64,000 bases of DNA from Paroedura picta (GCF_049243985.1 NC_135382.1:25341490-25405489); one strand, 5' to 3'. Positions 1 through 12,028 are shown, counted from the stretch's first letter. The notes: generated from the sequence alone by a model not told the origin. Translations and numbers: made by a program.

Positions 1-212
1 CAATTGCCTCCCCTTCCACTCCCAACAACAGGCACCGTATGAGGTCGGTGGAGCTGAGAGAGCTCTGATAGACTTGTTCTGTGAGAACAGCTCTAAGAGA
101 ACTGTGAATGGCCCAAGGTCACCCAGCTGGCTGCATGTGGATGAGCGGGGAATCAAACCTGGTTCTCCAGATTAGAGGCCGCTGCTCTTAACCACTACAC
201 CAAGCTGGCTCT
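1..212 (-). repeat. Sauria-type tRNA SINE, antisense
   Basis: Reverse complement begins GAGCCAGCTTGGTGTAGTGG (A box) and contains GGTTTGATTCCCCG (B box), then the AGCTGGGTGACCTTGGGC-like body. Cut by the window edge at its 3' end. Confidence 0.8.
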
Positions 213-390
213 CTAGAGCTCTGTGCTGTTCAGGACAACGCACTGGTGCTGAGTGGGAGGAATTTAGCTTTTGTGTCTCTACTGTTGACTAGTGTTCCTT
301 AGGCACATTGGAAGTATCTATTTGGGACAGAACCATTAAAAAAACTTTGTTGCACTGTGACAGGCTCTTTACATATAAGGTACATTAGTA

Positions 391-724
391 GTGCAAACAG
401 CTACTGCTTGCGGAAGCTTTCAGCGTTCCGCAGGGCCTGCAAAGCGGAGCTCTTCCACCAGGTTGTGGGATGAGGCTGGGCCACAAGGACGATCTGGCCC
501 CCCTTACAGCAGCAGTAGCGAAGACCATTTAGCGCCCTCTGTCTCCCCCCTCTCTATAGTGGGTTATCAAGGGGTAGTATAGATGTGGTTTGAGTTTCTT
601 TTTCACTGCATCTTGTTTTATTGTGTTTAGTAATTGTGTTTATTGCTGTTTTTATGCATTTTATTGTATGGTTTTATGTGTTGTAACTCGCCTCAAGCCT
701 CTGGGGAGATGCGAGTAATACATT

Positions 725-760
<36 letters not shown>

Positions 761-761
761 G
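391..761 (+). repeat. LINE 3' tail (L2-like) ending in (AAT)n
   Basis: GTTGTAACTCGCCTCAAGCC.. then an (AATAAT)n tail at 724-760. The 'gt-aa-cCGCC...ataAtaAA' ending is that of L2/CR1-group LINE 3' UTRs in lizards. Only the tail is present. Confidence 0.5.
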
Positions 762-3700
762 ATTTCTTTCATCTTGCAAATAATTGTGTTTCACACACAC
801 ACACAGAGCGCTGAGTGACTGATGCATTTGACATTGCAGAGACACACTTCCACTTCATTGGTTCTGTGATTTCACAACTCTTTTAAAATTGATTGTGCTG
901 TCTTCCTAAAGGGGGACGAACTCACCGATAAATGTTTACCTGCCTCTTTAAAAAGATGGGTGATTCATCCGAAGTATTTGGGGAGGGCCAGAAAAATAAT
1001 GTAGCTTCTGCTTTAATGTTACATGTGTATGTGTTCTAGATCCCACCTAGGGTTGCCAGGTCTTGGTTTGGAAATACCTGGAGACTTTGGGAGCAAGCAA
1101 AACAATCCTAGCAAATAGTGAGCCAACTTTATGTGTAGTAGCAGCAGCTTTGTCACTCTACTTTCTGGCAAGGCTTCCAAATTACTCCCATCTTCTGACT
1201 TTTCTGTGCATATTAGTTTGTGTAGTCATATTACGGCAGTCAATAGAATGCATACTCCCACTCCCTGTTCAGCTTAGCACGACATGGGAAGCAAATGGAA
1301 AGTTTCTCCTATAAAAGGACATATCTCTAATCCATCCTCTGATAAATGCAGAATATAAAAGTCACCACAGTAATTTGCTGAGCCTTACTCATCTAGGAGA
1401 GGGAGGCAGGGATTTGAGTGATTTATTTTGAGCACAACTTTTACTTCCTATGAATGTTCAAGAGAGACACTTACAATTCCCTTTGAGTAAAAGAAAAACA
1501 TGCATTCGGTGCATTGTCACCGCCTGAATCATCCCTACGAACCCAGGTGACATAATTGCAGAAAATTACTCTCCACTAGCAGTGAATAAGTTGAAGTTGC
1601 TTTATATTGAATCAAATCCCTTGGTCCATCAAGGTCAGTTCTACTTACATGCTTGGTCCCACTGAGGGAGTCCTGGTTAACATACTTCCATGTAAGACTG
1701 AAAACTGATGCAAATGAAGTCTTCCTGTTACGGAGTTACAGACCCATTTGTTAAATAATCACATGTTCAAGACTGGCTTGAACAGCTGGCGGCAGGGTAG
1801 AGTTTCAAGGGGGAAATAGTTGATGGGAAGGATTAAACACTTGGCTCACTGTAAAGCACTCCCTTCCCAAATATGGTTTTCCAACAATAAGGTTACATGT
1901 GTCTGCAATGGCTGTAAACTCTCATTACTAGTTACTAGAAAAGTATAAAAATGCAAGTTTTAACCCCTTCTTTTTGAAGGCTAGGCATGCCTTCCAACAG
2001 TGTCAGCTACAGAATAAAGGAAGGTGTACATGGAACAGATGCCTGGGCTGTAGGAACTCAAAAACAGCCTTGGACCAGAGAATCTTGATAATCACTGGCA
2101 GCCAGGAATGTAAATTTGAAAATGGGACCAGTTGCACATATATTGGACTCTCCCTTTCACCTTAGATGTTTTATCTGTTTTTGATTGGAAAGTTATCTAC
2201 ACTGACAAGAACATATACAGTAAGATATTCTAAAAAGGCCCCAAGGAAACAAGCTCGCTATCTGTGATTTATATAGGGCAGAAAAAAACAATCTGTTTTG
2301 GTTTTTGCTAGTGGTGGCAGATGACAACGTATCGGCCGTTTCGAAATCTCAGTCTCCACCACTGCCCCATGACTTGCTAAAGATCTGTTTAGTAAAGTGA
2401 CCTAGAAAGCGATACACAATGAGGTTGTACCAGCTCTGTTGATGAAAGAGCACACAAACTCTGGAATCTAATAAAAGGACTGGCATGCCCTATTTTGCCC
2501 ACCAACATTCTGTGAATACTTATTAGCAGGCTGGCTTACACAAGGGTTGCCAGACTGTATAGAAGCAAAATTTTTAAACCTCCAGGCTATTGCCACAGAA
2601 ACAAGACTGGGATTTATTGTTCCTTACTGTAAATGCAATATAAAACATGTAGCTAGGATATTTGCACAGGACTGAAGGTCTGTATGTGGCTGTCAGTTCC
2701 ATCAAAGAAAATAGAACACTTTCCCTTTATCCCCCTGCTCTCGCTCCCCCGTTGCCTACTGAAGTGCCAAAATTCTGTTCAAGGGAGACAGTAGCATCAA
2801 AAACATGGGGTGAGAGGAGCAAAACTGGTGCTAGGAAAATCACACATCCCTTCTGCCAGAGGAAAATATTTTGATCCAATCCTTTATTTCCATGCACAGT
2901 TATATCACTGTTGGATATGCAAGCAATTTCTGCCAATGCTTGTCTCTGTCTGTCCAAGACCCCAGCCTCCTGCAATGCTGTCTGTCTTTACTTGCAGAAT
3001 TCAGGGGACTCCTGTGCTAGTAGGGAAAATGCTCTGGAGGAAATACAATTCTCCTTGATAAGCCAAAGTCATTTGGAACTGCATGGTTGAAACAATGGGA
3101 TAATAGTGCCTTCCCTTCTGGTTTCTATGAAAGCAGACAATTTTTAAATTTTGTTTCATACAAGTGAATGGAGGAAGGTTGATTTTCACCAGTGGCAATA
3201 ATATCACTTGAACTCACCCCAAAACCCTCATTTTCATTATCCATGATTATTTCCCTGCTCTCTTGTTTCTCCCTTTGCAATCAGCTGCCCATTGAGCAAC
3301 AAACTCCCTTGACTTTGGGAAAACTTACCCACATTTAGAACCAAGTGGGTAGCCGTGTTGGCCTTTTAGAGCAGAACAAATTTAGAGTCCAGTGGCACCT
3401 TTAAGACCCACAGTTTAATTCAAGGCATGAACTTCAGAGAAAGCATATATTGTGTCTGGTCTTCCAGAGACCCTCAGTGGGAATTCCTGTTTAAGTTTCG
3501 GATCTAGGAAATGGGAAAAAAATGTGACATGTTGACACCTCATAGCCAAAGTTATCAACAACGATGCAATGTTTTGTGCAGGCCCAGTTTAAGGATTCAC
3601 GAGGCCTTCACACTTGTGTAGCCTTGTGTTCCACACACATGCCCATTGAACGATGTTGCATGCTCAATTACTAAAAAAAAAGGTGTATCACCCTGCCCTC

Positions 3701-4200
3701 CCTCGGCATGAGCCATTCCCATTTGGCCCGCTCCTCTTAAAAATCCACACCTTTCCCCCCTTCCCAGGCAGAGGGGAGGAGCTGCAATTGGAGCGGAGTT
3801 AGGCCACCTATGCCTGGCACATGCCTTCTAGTGCGCAGGTAGGGAGCAAAGCATCCTCATCCTTAAGGGGGCAGGGAAAGGGAGGTTCTGCGCATTTCCT
3901 GCTCAAGGACCAAAACAAAGATCTTCTGGATAGACTTCTATTTTAAAAGGGGAAAAAAAAAAAGATAACCCTACATAAAAGTCCTTGCACTCGAAAGCTC
4001 AGCCTTGAATAAATCTTTGTTGGTCTTGAAGGTGCCACTGGACCCTGACAAAAGGGATATGTGCAACAAATCGCAGCACTGAAAGATTATATGGAAAAGC
4101 GTATTGCCTTTTTTCGTTCTTCCTGCTGAAGGATGAAGGCCCCCTAACCCCGGCGCCAGGGGGCCCTTAGCACCCGCCACATGCGCCACCAGCATAAAGC
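762..4200. other. Intergenic, no gene seen
   Basis: No splice-bounded or conserved frame was recognised on either strand. A fragment starting TAGGGTTGCCAGG near 1049 and a GGGTTGCCAGACT near 2545 resemble a squamate repeat family. A GTCCAGTGGCACCTTTAAGA motif at about 3389 belongs to the foldback family described at 44755. In human, GCSH lies on this side; no GCSH exon was found. Confidence 0.5.
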
Positions 4201-4309
4201 GCGCCTGGTTCGGAGATGGGACGCGTCGCGGAGTTTGCGCGGGCAGAATGCGCCCCTCATCTTCCTTTCCCGCCGGGCGCGCGCCCCCTCACAGTCCCCA
4301 ACCGCCCCC

Positions 4310-4324
4310 GTCGCCCATGGCAAC
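4310..4324 (+). promoter_or_regulatory. RFX X-box in the C16orf46 promoter
   Basis: GTCGCC-CAT-GGCAAC fits the RFX X-box consensus GTNRCC N(0-3) RGYAAC at every fixed position, with a 3-nt spacer. X-boxes within promoters of this kind bind RFX factors and are typical of genes for motile or sensory cilia. Binding here is inferred. Confidence 0.55.
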
Positions 4325-4357
4325 CGTTCGGCAGGGCTGGCGGCCTGACGGGCGGGG

Positions 4358-4365
4358 TGACGTCA
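4358..4365 (+). promoter_or_regulatory. Palindromic CRE (TGACGTCA)
   Basis: A perfect 8-bp cAMP response element, the CREB/ATF/CREM site, 34 bp downstream of the X-box and inside the CpG island. The pairing of X-box and CRE is common in promoters of testis- and cilia-expressed genes; that reading is inference. Confidence 0.55.
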
Positions 4366-4676
4366 GAGGCGGGCAGCGGCTGGGGACTGTGAGCGCATCG
4401 GCGGCGGCTCCATCGCCCGGAGCAGCGCCCCGCAACGCCGCCCCTGCCGCCTCGCAGCCCGGCAGGCGGAGGAGGCGGAGCCGGGGAGGGCACCGGGGGC
4501 GTCGAAGGAGGGAGCGCGGTGTTGTTATGGGGTGAGTCCGGGGACCGGGCGCGGGGGCTGTGGTCCGCCTGGGGCTCCCGGCGACGAGGGCGGAGGACGA
4601 GACCCGAACGTGCCGAGACTGGTGAGGATCATCGGAGCAAAAGGCTACCCGCCCTGAGCGACTCGGAAGGGGGGAT

Positions 4677-4970
4677 GAGGATGATGATGACGACGACCAA
4701 TTATTATCATTATCACTATTATCAATGATTATTTATTATATTTTGTTATCATCATCATCAAAAGTAATAATATATTATTAATAATCATAATGATCATAAT
4801 AACCAACACCACCACCAGTGGCACCCAACAAAATTTTATTCAAGACTTTGCTGGGGGCCACTGGACTGTAAATTTGTTCTGCTGCTTCGGACCAACACAG
4901 CTGACTTGAATCTATTATTATTATTATTATTATTGGCTGACTTGAATCTTTTATTATTATTATTATTATT

Positions 4971-5002
<32 letters not shown>

Positions 5003-5008
5003 TATTGT

Positions 5009-5041
<33 letters not shown>

Positions 5042-5057
5042 TTACTACCACCACCAC
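4677..5057 (+). repeat. Compound trinucleotide microsatellite cluster
   Basis: Runs of ATT/ATC/TCA, then (ATT)n at 4915-4934 and 4951-4970, (ATC)n at 4971-5001, (CTA)n at 5010-5040 and (ACC)n at 5047-5056. The foldback-family fragment (CCACTGGACTGTAAATTTG..) at 4859-4915 is embedded in it. In C16orf46 intron 1. Confidence 0.85.
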
Positions 5058-5990
5058 TTGTAGACAGACGGGAAGATTTGCAAGCTGGTACGAATCAAAA
5101 GACTTGCTTGCAAGGAGAAATGAGGAGAAGGTGGGGGTTTAAATGAATTAATAAAGGTTGGGGTGACATGTGTGGGTGGTGGTTTGGTGCTACGCAGAAC
5201 AGGAAGCAAACAAATTTAAAAATAATCTCTGAAGTACTATTTATTAGGGCTAACCGGAATGGCACAAAACTTTGTGAGCTCACTGGAACGCTTCGTCAGG
5301 CTGGATGTTACAACAAAGTTTAAAAATGAAGAAAGGGGGAAGCAGGTTTCCTAGGTCTAAACACAGCGCTTGGAAGCGTGGCAAATCTGGGGCTTTGGAA
5401 AAGAAGGGATTCTCTGACCGTAAGCAGTGTGCAGTAACAGGAAAAGTTCAGAACTGGAATGGGGGAGAAATTTGGGATGAAAGGCTAGTGAAGAGGTGGA
5501 TGTTCTGTTCAAGCTGGTATTTGAATAAAATAGTAAAATGCATTTATGAAAATAAAACAGGAGTCTAGTGGCACTTAAAAAAAAAAGGCTGGAGTGCTAT
5601 TGACCATATGCAGAGTACCTTCCTCATAATAACTGGAGAATTGAGAGTGTGGGTGTTCACATTAAGACTTTGGAATGTATGGTATTTTCTTTGAATAACT
5701 AGTGTACCCCTGACCTTTGAAGTAATGGTATGTACTCCTAAAATAATTGCTTATAGGACATTATAAACTAAGAAATATTATGTACTGGAACAATTCCTGT
5801 TGGGACATAGGACTGTGTTAGGTGGAATGGAATTCATAAGGACTGCAGAAGACAAGGCTACTTGAAGCAACTCAGAATGTTTCACATGTGAAAGATAGTA
5901 AATAAAAAGATAATACCATACATCTTACAGTGATGTTAACTGAATTTTCAGACTGCTCTATCTTAAAAACCATTTTCCTTAAAAATACAG

Positions 5991-6236
5991 GCAGAACACG
6001 TACAGCCTGCAGAGTCAGCAACTGTAATGACTTCCTCTGGCCAGAATCAAAGTGAAATCATTTCCGAAAAAGCTGCTGCAAATGTGAAAACTGTGGAAAG
6101 AGATTGGCACTGCACCTATCCAAATGAGAGGAGGGAGAGGAATCAGATCTACACTCTTCTGAGCATCAGTAACAGTACAAATGAGCAAGAGGAGAAGTCC
6201 TTGGAGTATGTTAATGGAACAGGATGGGAGGAAGCA
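5991..6236 (+). CDS. C16orf46: C16orf46 exon 2 (first coding exon)
   Basis: The acceptor AAAAATACAG ends at 5990, a 36-nt 5' UTR follows, then ATG at 6027. Seventy codons end in GTGWEEA, with donor GTGAGTG at 6237. It ends in phase 0, as needed for both downstream terminal exons. The IYTLLSISN..EQEEK stretch matches the human exon, which has VYCLLDVSD..EQDEK. Confidence 0.9.
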
Positions 6237-8716
6237 GTGAGTGAGAATTGTATGCTTTAAAACCCAACAAAACCCAAATTGCAATAATAAGAGTGTTATA
6301 TATAACCGAGCGCCATGCACTCTGGCTAGCTTAAATCTTTAAGCACGAAAGGAAATAAAGATCCTTCAGATAATTTTAATAAATGCATACTTCTAGGAGT
6401 TTCAGAGTATTTAATAAATAATACACATTACTGGCAGGGATCCCAGTCTCCTTTTAAGTGCATATAAAATGGTGTTTATAGATTTCTCAAAATGGGATGT
6501 ACGTCAAAAAGTGCATTTTTATTGCAACCAAGGGAATGCAGATAGCCAGTGTCTGCAGTTTAATGTGCAAATCTTCTGATGCATCCAGTTTAAAACCACT
6601 TGATACATAAGCAGAAGCTGGTTTAAATGTGTGAATCAACAGTTTTAAAGGCTGATATTTAGGGGATTTCCCATGTCTGATAAAATTCCAGCATGTAATA
6701 GTAGACTATTTTGGTTAAAACTTACGTTCGTGAGTCAGTTGTGTTTTGTTGCTTGACCTAATAGTTGAACTGAACAGTTGTTTTAACTGATTCTCTCTTA
6801 CAGCCTTTGTGATTTTTATTTACCCAATAGTTAAGACATGCACATTTCATGGAATCATAAATATCTGAGTATGTCCAAACAAAGACAGCTTATGTGTCTG
6901 GCAGAGCTCATAAGCTGAAAATTCAATAAACAGAACCTTAAAAGAATAAGACGTAGTTGTAATAATTCCTCTTAATTGAGAAGGGGCAACAAGGAAGCAA
7001 TACATCCTATTGGCAGATGTAGATTTGGTCCACTTCAGTCCCTGTATAATCCGTTAGTAGAACAGCTGGAAACAGTTGCTCATGTTTAGTCTGAGGAAAG
7101 AGTGCAGATCTGAAATTAGCCACTTAGCCCAATTGACACCCATAAGAGAAAGTACAGAGGAGTTAACAACTGCTCAGGGCTCCCTAGAAGGATCGGCTTT
7201 GCGTTCTAACAACAGGCAGCAAGTTTGCTGTTAAAGAGCCTTAAAAGTTTTAGGTCTGAGCTCCCCGTCCTTCTTCCCTTAGCGTGCAGCTCAAAAATGT
7301 TAAACATACTGGTTCCTAACAAAGCACTGTTTATTGTTTTAGCCAGTTTGGATGTTACAACAACAAACTATGGTTTGTTGGCTCCAGTGGAAGGGTGCCA
7401 GTGCCATTTAGTGGTGCAAGTGCTGAACTAAGATGTCTCAGCCTAACCCACCACATTTGATGGTTGTGAGGATAAAATAGAGGGGTGGAGAATGCTGCTG
7501 TAAACTGCTTTGAGTTTCCTGTTGGGGAGACAAGTGGGGTATAAATATCAAATAGCCAACTTCCTGAGATTCTCAGTCTATTTTTAAACTGTATTCCTAT
7601 CTCTGTTTTCAGGTACAAGGCTGGAGCAAGACAGCCCCCTTTGCTCATCTTCAGTTACAAAAAAGAGCTAGAAAAACAAGGACAAGTGAGTCTGTCGGTG
7701 GCTGCCTGTATTGCTTAGATTTGATGCAAGTTATTGACAAAGGCTTGGAGCAAGACCCCAAGTTAAGTGCAAGTGTCACCACAGACAGTATTCCAGAAAA
7801 ACAAACCCTGCTCTATTCTTATGCCACCCTGAGCTCTTACCCTGCGGTAGATGATTCAAAAAAAGACAACTGTAATGGCAAATTATATTCTACACCGACA
7901 TGCCAAGGGGAAAAGAAAAAACTGTCCCTAAAGGACGCTCAGACTTTTCTAAATGAAAAGAAGAATTTTCTAATGAAGGAGAGTCAGCTATTCCAAGCAG
8001 AAAAGAAAACGGTGCCAATAAGAGAGTATAGCATACTAGCTCTTGGAAAGCAAAAAAGCATAGACATCTTAAAATGCAAAGAGACAAAGAGCCATGAACC
8101 TATAACAGGTAGTCTGGGAGACCCTGAAGCAACTCCTGTTAAATCTTCAATGGTATTGCCACCTCTGAAGGACACAGCTCTCAAAAACAGCCTGGACCCT
8201 TCACCAAAGAAAAGTAAGCCCGTTATTTTCCAGGCCAATGAAAAAACATCCCGTGCTGTTTCAGAGACAATTTCCTGCACTCAGGTTTTTAAAACCAAAG
8301 AATCCAACCATGAGAAAGTAGACTTATCAGGTGATGCGTTGAAGGAGCGAGTAAAAATTTACGAGAGAGCCAATTTCCCCCCCAAGTTTCCCAAGACTTC
8401 ATGCGTCTCAGGAACCACGGACCAGTGCTACTGGCGCTGTGCTCTTTTGCCTGATAGGAAAATTACACCCATATCTAATTCAATTGCATTGAGAAGAAAG
8501 AGTCATCTCTCCAGAATGCATTTCCTGCATACAAAAGGAGCGCGTGACAGCAAAGCCGATGAGAATTGGGACCCTTGCACCAGAAGCAGGAGTCACACTG
8601 GACCCAGACAAGGAAATGAATCAAAAACACAGGAGGTTCCACTGCTTTCTGGACTGTTCCCTTCCTTAACGGTCAGCCGTGTTGCAATAACTGCATTGCC
8701 TTCTAGGCTGACCTGA
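6027..8716 (+). CDS. C16orf46: C16orf46 orthologue, main isoform (exons 2 and 3a)
   Basis: Uncharacterised vertebrate protein; no molecular function is established. Two coding exons (6027-6236 and 7613-8716) join in phase 0 to give 437 aa, against about 395 in human as I recall it. The junction reads GTGWEEA then VQGWSKTAPFA, matching the human GTGWEEAVQGWGRT stretch. Other family landmarks are AEKKTVPIREY in the middle, a VLPPLK..LKNSLD..PKKSK block, and PSLTVSRV close to the C terminus. No signal peptide, membrane segment or known domain is visible; the protein is basic, low in hydrophobic blocks and probably largely disordered. The start is the first ATG of exon 2. The order C16orf46(+), ATMIN(-), CENPN(-), CMC2(+) is the human order flipped, which supports orthology. 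A second terminal exon lies downstream at 13012. Family membership is confident; function is unknown. Confidence 0.9.
7440..7560 (+). repeat. Short SINE/LINE tail, MIR-like family
   Basis: GTTGTGAGGATAAAATAG.. CTGCTTTGAGTTTCC.. GGGGTATAAAT matches, in the opposite sense, the family seen at 47190 and 52060. It lies directly before exon 3a. Confidence 0.5.
7613..8716 (+). CDS. C16orf46: C16orf46 terminal exon 3a
   Basis: Acceptor TCTGTTTTCAG ends at 7612; the reading frame runs 367 codons to a TGA at 8716. It encodes VQGWSKTAPFA at its start and PSLTVSRV near its end, both family signatures. Basic and serine-rich. Two short EKK-containing units (FLNEKKNF and QAEKKTVP) look like an internal repeat. 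A candidate AATAAA lies 282 bp after the stop. Confidence 0.9.
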   Translation, partial: VQGWSKTAPFAHLQLQKRARKTRTSESVGGCLYCLDLMQVIDKGLEQDPKLSASVTTDSIPEKQTLLYSYATLSSYPAVDDSKKDNCNGKLYSTPTCQGEKKKLSLKDAQTFLNEKKNFLMKESQLFQAEKKTVPIREYSILALGKQKSIDILKCKETKSHEPITGSLGDPEATPVKSSMVLPPLKDTALKNSLDPSPKKSKPVIFQANEKTSRAVSETISCTQVFKTKESNHEKVDLSGDALKERVKIYERANFPPKFPKTSCVSGTTDQCYWRCALLPDRKITPISNSIALRRKSHLSRMHFLHTKGARDSKADENWDPCTRSRSHTGPRQGNESKTQEVPLLSGLFPSLTVSRVAITALPSRLT

Positions 8717-8997
8717 CTATTTTATTGTAATTTTCATGCAGAGCTGTTTATGGATTTGTTTGAAGCTCTTTATACTATGAAAGAAAATATTGAATTTTTT
8801 CCTGTAAACCAGACTGGGTATTTATTAATTGCATAGGTACTCTTTTAAGAATCCTGCATGAAGCTTAAAATTTCCATTCACTGCATCTTGCAGTACGTAG
8901 ATCCGTGAACACATCTTGTTGTTGTCGAACTTGTAGTACACGGTTCTCAGACTTCAGCCTCAGTGAAGTACAAGCTCTGGCGTAGGCCCCCTGGCAT

Positions 8998-9003
8998 AAT
9001 AAA
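8998..9003 (+). terminator. Candidate poly(A) signal after exon 3a
   Basis: AATAAA 282 bp beyond the exon 3a stop. Further candidates follow, for example near 9419 and 9900, so use of this one is uncertain. Confidence 0.3.
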
Positions 9004-11055
9004 ACCTTAATGCCCTTAAAGAGAGACCAACACAGCTGCTGTTTCAGCACTTCCTGTCCTCTGCATTTCAAAATTGTGAGCTGCATCACAGCATGCACTT
9101 GTTGATTTGAACAGCTGGCAGGAGCCATTGAAGGGCTGGTAATATAGTTGGTCTTTCCTAGTAAACTGGGAAAGCAAAAAAAGTAGAAACATGGCCAAGT
9201 TGTCTTTGACAGCCAAGGACGTGGGCCTTCTTCCTGAAATCTGCTCAACTGAGGACTGGGTACAACAGTCCACCAGCAATGTATAGCAGTCCGCCAACAA
9301 CTCCTGTTTATAGTACAAAGACTGGAGAGTTCTGGCAGTCTATGTGCAGTTTGATTGGGCATAGTTGAGCAGGCCTGGGCCAAGTGCTTTAACAGAACAT
9401 AACCCAGAAAAGTATCTGAAATAAACCGTAGCCACACAAAACTAGTTGGATATGTCATGCCTGGATGCCATAATTTTGTGGGAATAGTTCTTTTAATGTT
9501 TCTCTTCAGATTGCATAGTATGTAAAATAAGAATATAAGTAAACAGAACTAGTATTTAGCTGTATTTTTTCTTTGTGCAAATAGTACTTTTTATTGGTTT
9601 AAGGTAGCTAGGGCTTTCCTCCTTCATGACCACTTGGGCAGCTTAGATTGCTTTATAACATAGATAGCTTCCAGAAAATACTTTTTTGTATGCCCAGGGA
9701 CAATGTTCCTTAATATCTAAGTCGAGATTTTCTCATCATCTGCCATAAATATCCTACATCTTACCTGATGCGTCAGGAGTAGTAAAATAATGGTATTTTT
9801 AACATTCCAGTGTCACTCGAAATCCAAAGTTCAATGAGCCCATTTAGATTTGAACAGATAAAAGTAGTTTTATTCTCCTGATAATTTTTCAAAATGCTTT
9901 TAATAAAGACAAATCTAAAAATTTGTACATCAGTCTTATGGGTTAAGACTCCTAAACCTCAAATACCTGTGACCTAAATACTGACATGAGTCAGCAATGG
10001 GGTCATCCACCAATAATACTTATGTCTACACAAGTATATTACCTGCTAGCTAACAAAATGAATTTCTTGCTCAGATGAGTAACGCCATAATACACAATCT
10101 GAGCTATTGTGGAAATGGCTGGCAGCAACCACTAGAAAGCATCTTGGAAGGTGCAGCTGGTAATCTCTTCCACAGTCCAGATGTCACATTACAATTGGCC
10201 ACCATGAAGACAGGAACTGCCAGGCCTGCTACATGGGTATTATAAAAATCGGCCATAATATATTTCAAAGTGCAAGAATCAGTATTCTCAGTTGAAGAAT
10301 TAAGATAGCTGCTGTTCTTGAAGCCAGTGGCAGCTTGATCTTCACGTCTTTAAACTGGCACAAAGGCATTCTAAACAGAAGTATTAAAATGCCGTCAAGA
10401 AGAAATACCCCTAAATGTCCATTTTCCTAGGAGAATCCAATTACCTCCAAGGAGGTATGAATTACTGGTCAGCAAATCTGTAACATGGAAAGCTTTTAAG
10501 GAACTGTGCTTGAGCGTTGACCTGTAGTCTTTGTGGACAAACACCAATAAATGGAATGAGCTCAGAAATGGAAATATATTTCTTATAAGAGGCAAAAATC
10601 TGTGTAACGCATGGATCCAGTGGTTGGCTTTGGCAAATAAAAAGATCTTCCCTGGGGGGAAATTTTGAGGGACTGTGTGATCTAATTCAGGTAGAGTTTT
10701 AAGCAAACTTTCAGAAAAGATAAGGTGAAAATACAGGCAACCATTTAAAAGTGGTAACTTGCCACAATACGCCTTGTAGTTAGTTAGTGAGTTGGTTGAT
10801 TGCATAAGCCTACTAAATGCTAAAGCAATGTTTGACGACATTGAAACAGATATAAGATTACATGGTTCCAGTATTCAGCCTAATAGTTAATGTATTTGAA
10901 CTGAGTAATATTTTGCTTTATAGTTGAAATTAAGCTTTAGACAGAAAATAAGTGCATTTTCCTGCCTTTTGACAGAGAAATATGATGCTTTCTAAATGAA
11001 TGAAAATAAATAGCACCTGCTATGGATGTAAATGAAAATGCAGAGGCTTCAGGTA
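9004..11055. other. C16orf46 3' UTR / intron, no gene
   Basis: A 197-codon antisense frame at 8865-9458 looks like nothing known and overlaps other chance frames. The rest is unique AT-rich DNA. Confidence 0.4.
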
Positions 11056-11059
11056 TGAA

Positions 11060-11245
11060 ATGGTCCAGTGGCACCTTAAGGAGTAATATTTAAATTGGAG
11101 CTTTTGTGAGTAAGAGCTCACTTATTCATGTATCTACAGAAATCAACCTTTGACACACAAAAGCTTTTGAAATAAATGTACTTAATACTTTAAGGTGCTC
11201 CTGGAGTTTTATTTTGATGCAGCAGACTAACATGCTTACACAGTT
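11060..11245 (+). repeat. Foldback repeat (both arms)
   Basis: GTCCAGTGGCACCTTAAGGA on the left and its diverged inverse AAGGTGCTCCTGGAG on the right, with AAGCTTTTG/CTTTTGTGAG complementarity between, followed by CAGCAGACTAACATGC. Same family as at 44755. Confidence 0.5.
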
Positions 11246-11644
11246 AATTCAAAAGTGGAAAGCAGAAATACAAGTTAATTTACTTACCATGTTAAATCAA
11301 GTGAGAGAGCTGACGAACAGTGTTCAATAGGAATCAAAGCTAAGCTTCCTGCTGCTCTAGCAAGAGAATCAAGAACCTCCAATTAAAGGAGGGGGAACTG
11401 GTACTACAGTGGACAAAATTTGATCCATCCAAATGGGCTCTTACCCCGTAGCAAAGAGCATAACAGGGCTTCTTCAAGGGTTTTAACAGGACCATTTGGA
11501 GCTGCATGCCACATTGAGTCCAAGAGGAAGACTTTTTAGTAAGTGCTTGACTCTCCTACGGAAATCAAAGTGGCAAAGTTCTTTGGTGAAGCGGTATATA
11601 AATATTCTAAACAAACCCAAAGCAGCCTCAATACCATAAACTAG

Positions 11645-11825
11645 CCAGAGCTTGGAAGCACCAGAGTTGGTTGTGGTTAGTGTTTGTATAGGAGACCACC
11701 AAGGAAGACTGGGGCTGAATGCAATGGCAAACCAGCTCTGCTCCTCTCTTGCTTTGAAAAACCCATGAGAGTCACTATCAGTCAGTTGCTACTTGCTGAC
11801 AGCTGCCACTATTGAAACTATTTGG
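11645..11825 (+). repeat. 5S rRNA-derived SINE, degraded
   Basis: GAGCTTGGAAGC.. GGTTAGTGTTTGTATAGGAG matches the internal promoter of 5S rRNA (box A, IE and box C region). The body CTTTGAAAAACCCATGAGAG matches the copy at 36500. Confidence 0.6.
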
Positions 11826-12028
11826 CTGGCTTTGTTAAGGTCCCCCTTAGCCCCAAAGTACATACTTTATTGTTCTGGTTCACTACTGGCTTCCTTTGAA
11901 GCAAAGTATATGTTAATAGCTTTTTTTCCTTGAAGATATTTTTGCTTCATTGTCCTTTGTCTTCAACAGAGCATTGGTATTTAACATTTTGAGAGGTTGA
12001 CAAACTTCACTAAACTCTTCCTTCTATA

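Larger units (their letters stand above)
4248..4531 (+). promoter_or_regulatory. C16orf46: C16orf46 CpG-island promoter and non-coding exon 1
   Basis: GC- and CpG-dense stretch (about 4200-4640) in otherwise AT-rich DNA. It ends in a strong splice donor: exon sequence up to 4531 is followed by GTGAGTCC. No open frame continues into exon 2, so exon 1 is taken as 5' UTR. The transcription start is not visible and probably lies between about 4370 and 4450. The island carries a palindromic CRE and an X-box, listed separately. Assignment to C16orf46 rests on strand, distance and donor polarity. Confidence 0.7.

Noticed and set aside
391-582. A 63-codon frame at the window start
   Set aside because: Part of a LINE 3' tail ending in (AAT)n.
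8865-9458. A 197-codon antisense frame behind C16orf46 exon 3a
   Set aside because: No recognisable motif, no splice context, and another 100-codon frame overlaps it out of phase on the same strand; most likely chance in the 3' UTR.
10395-10841. A 148-codon minus-strand frame in the C16orf46 intron
   Set aside because: No homology recognised, no splice or promoter context; consistent with chance.
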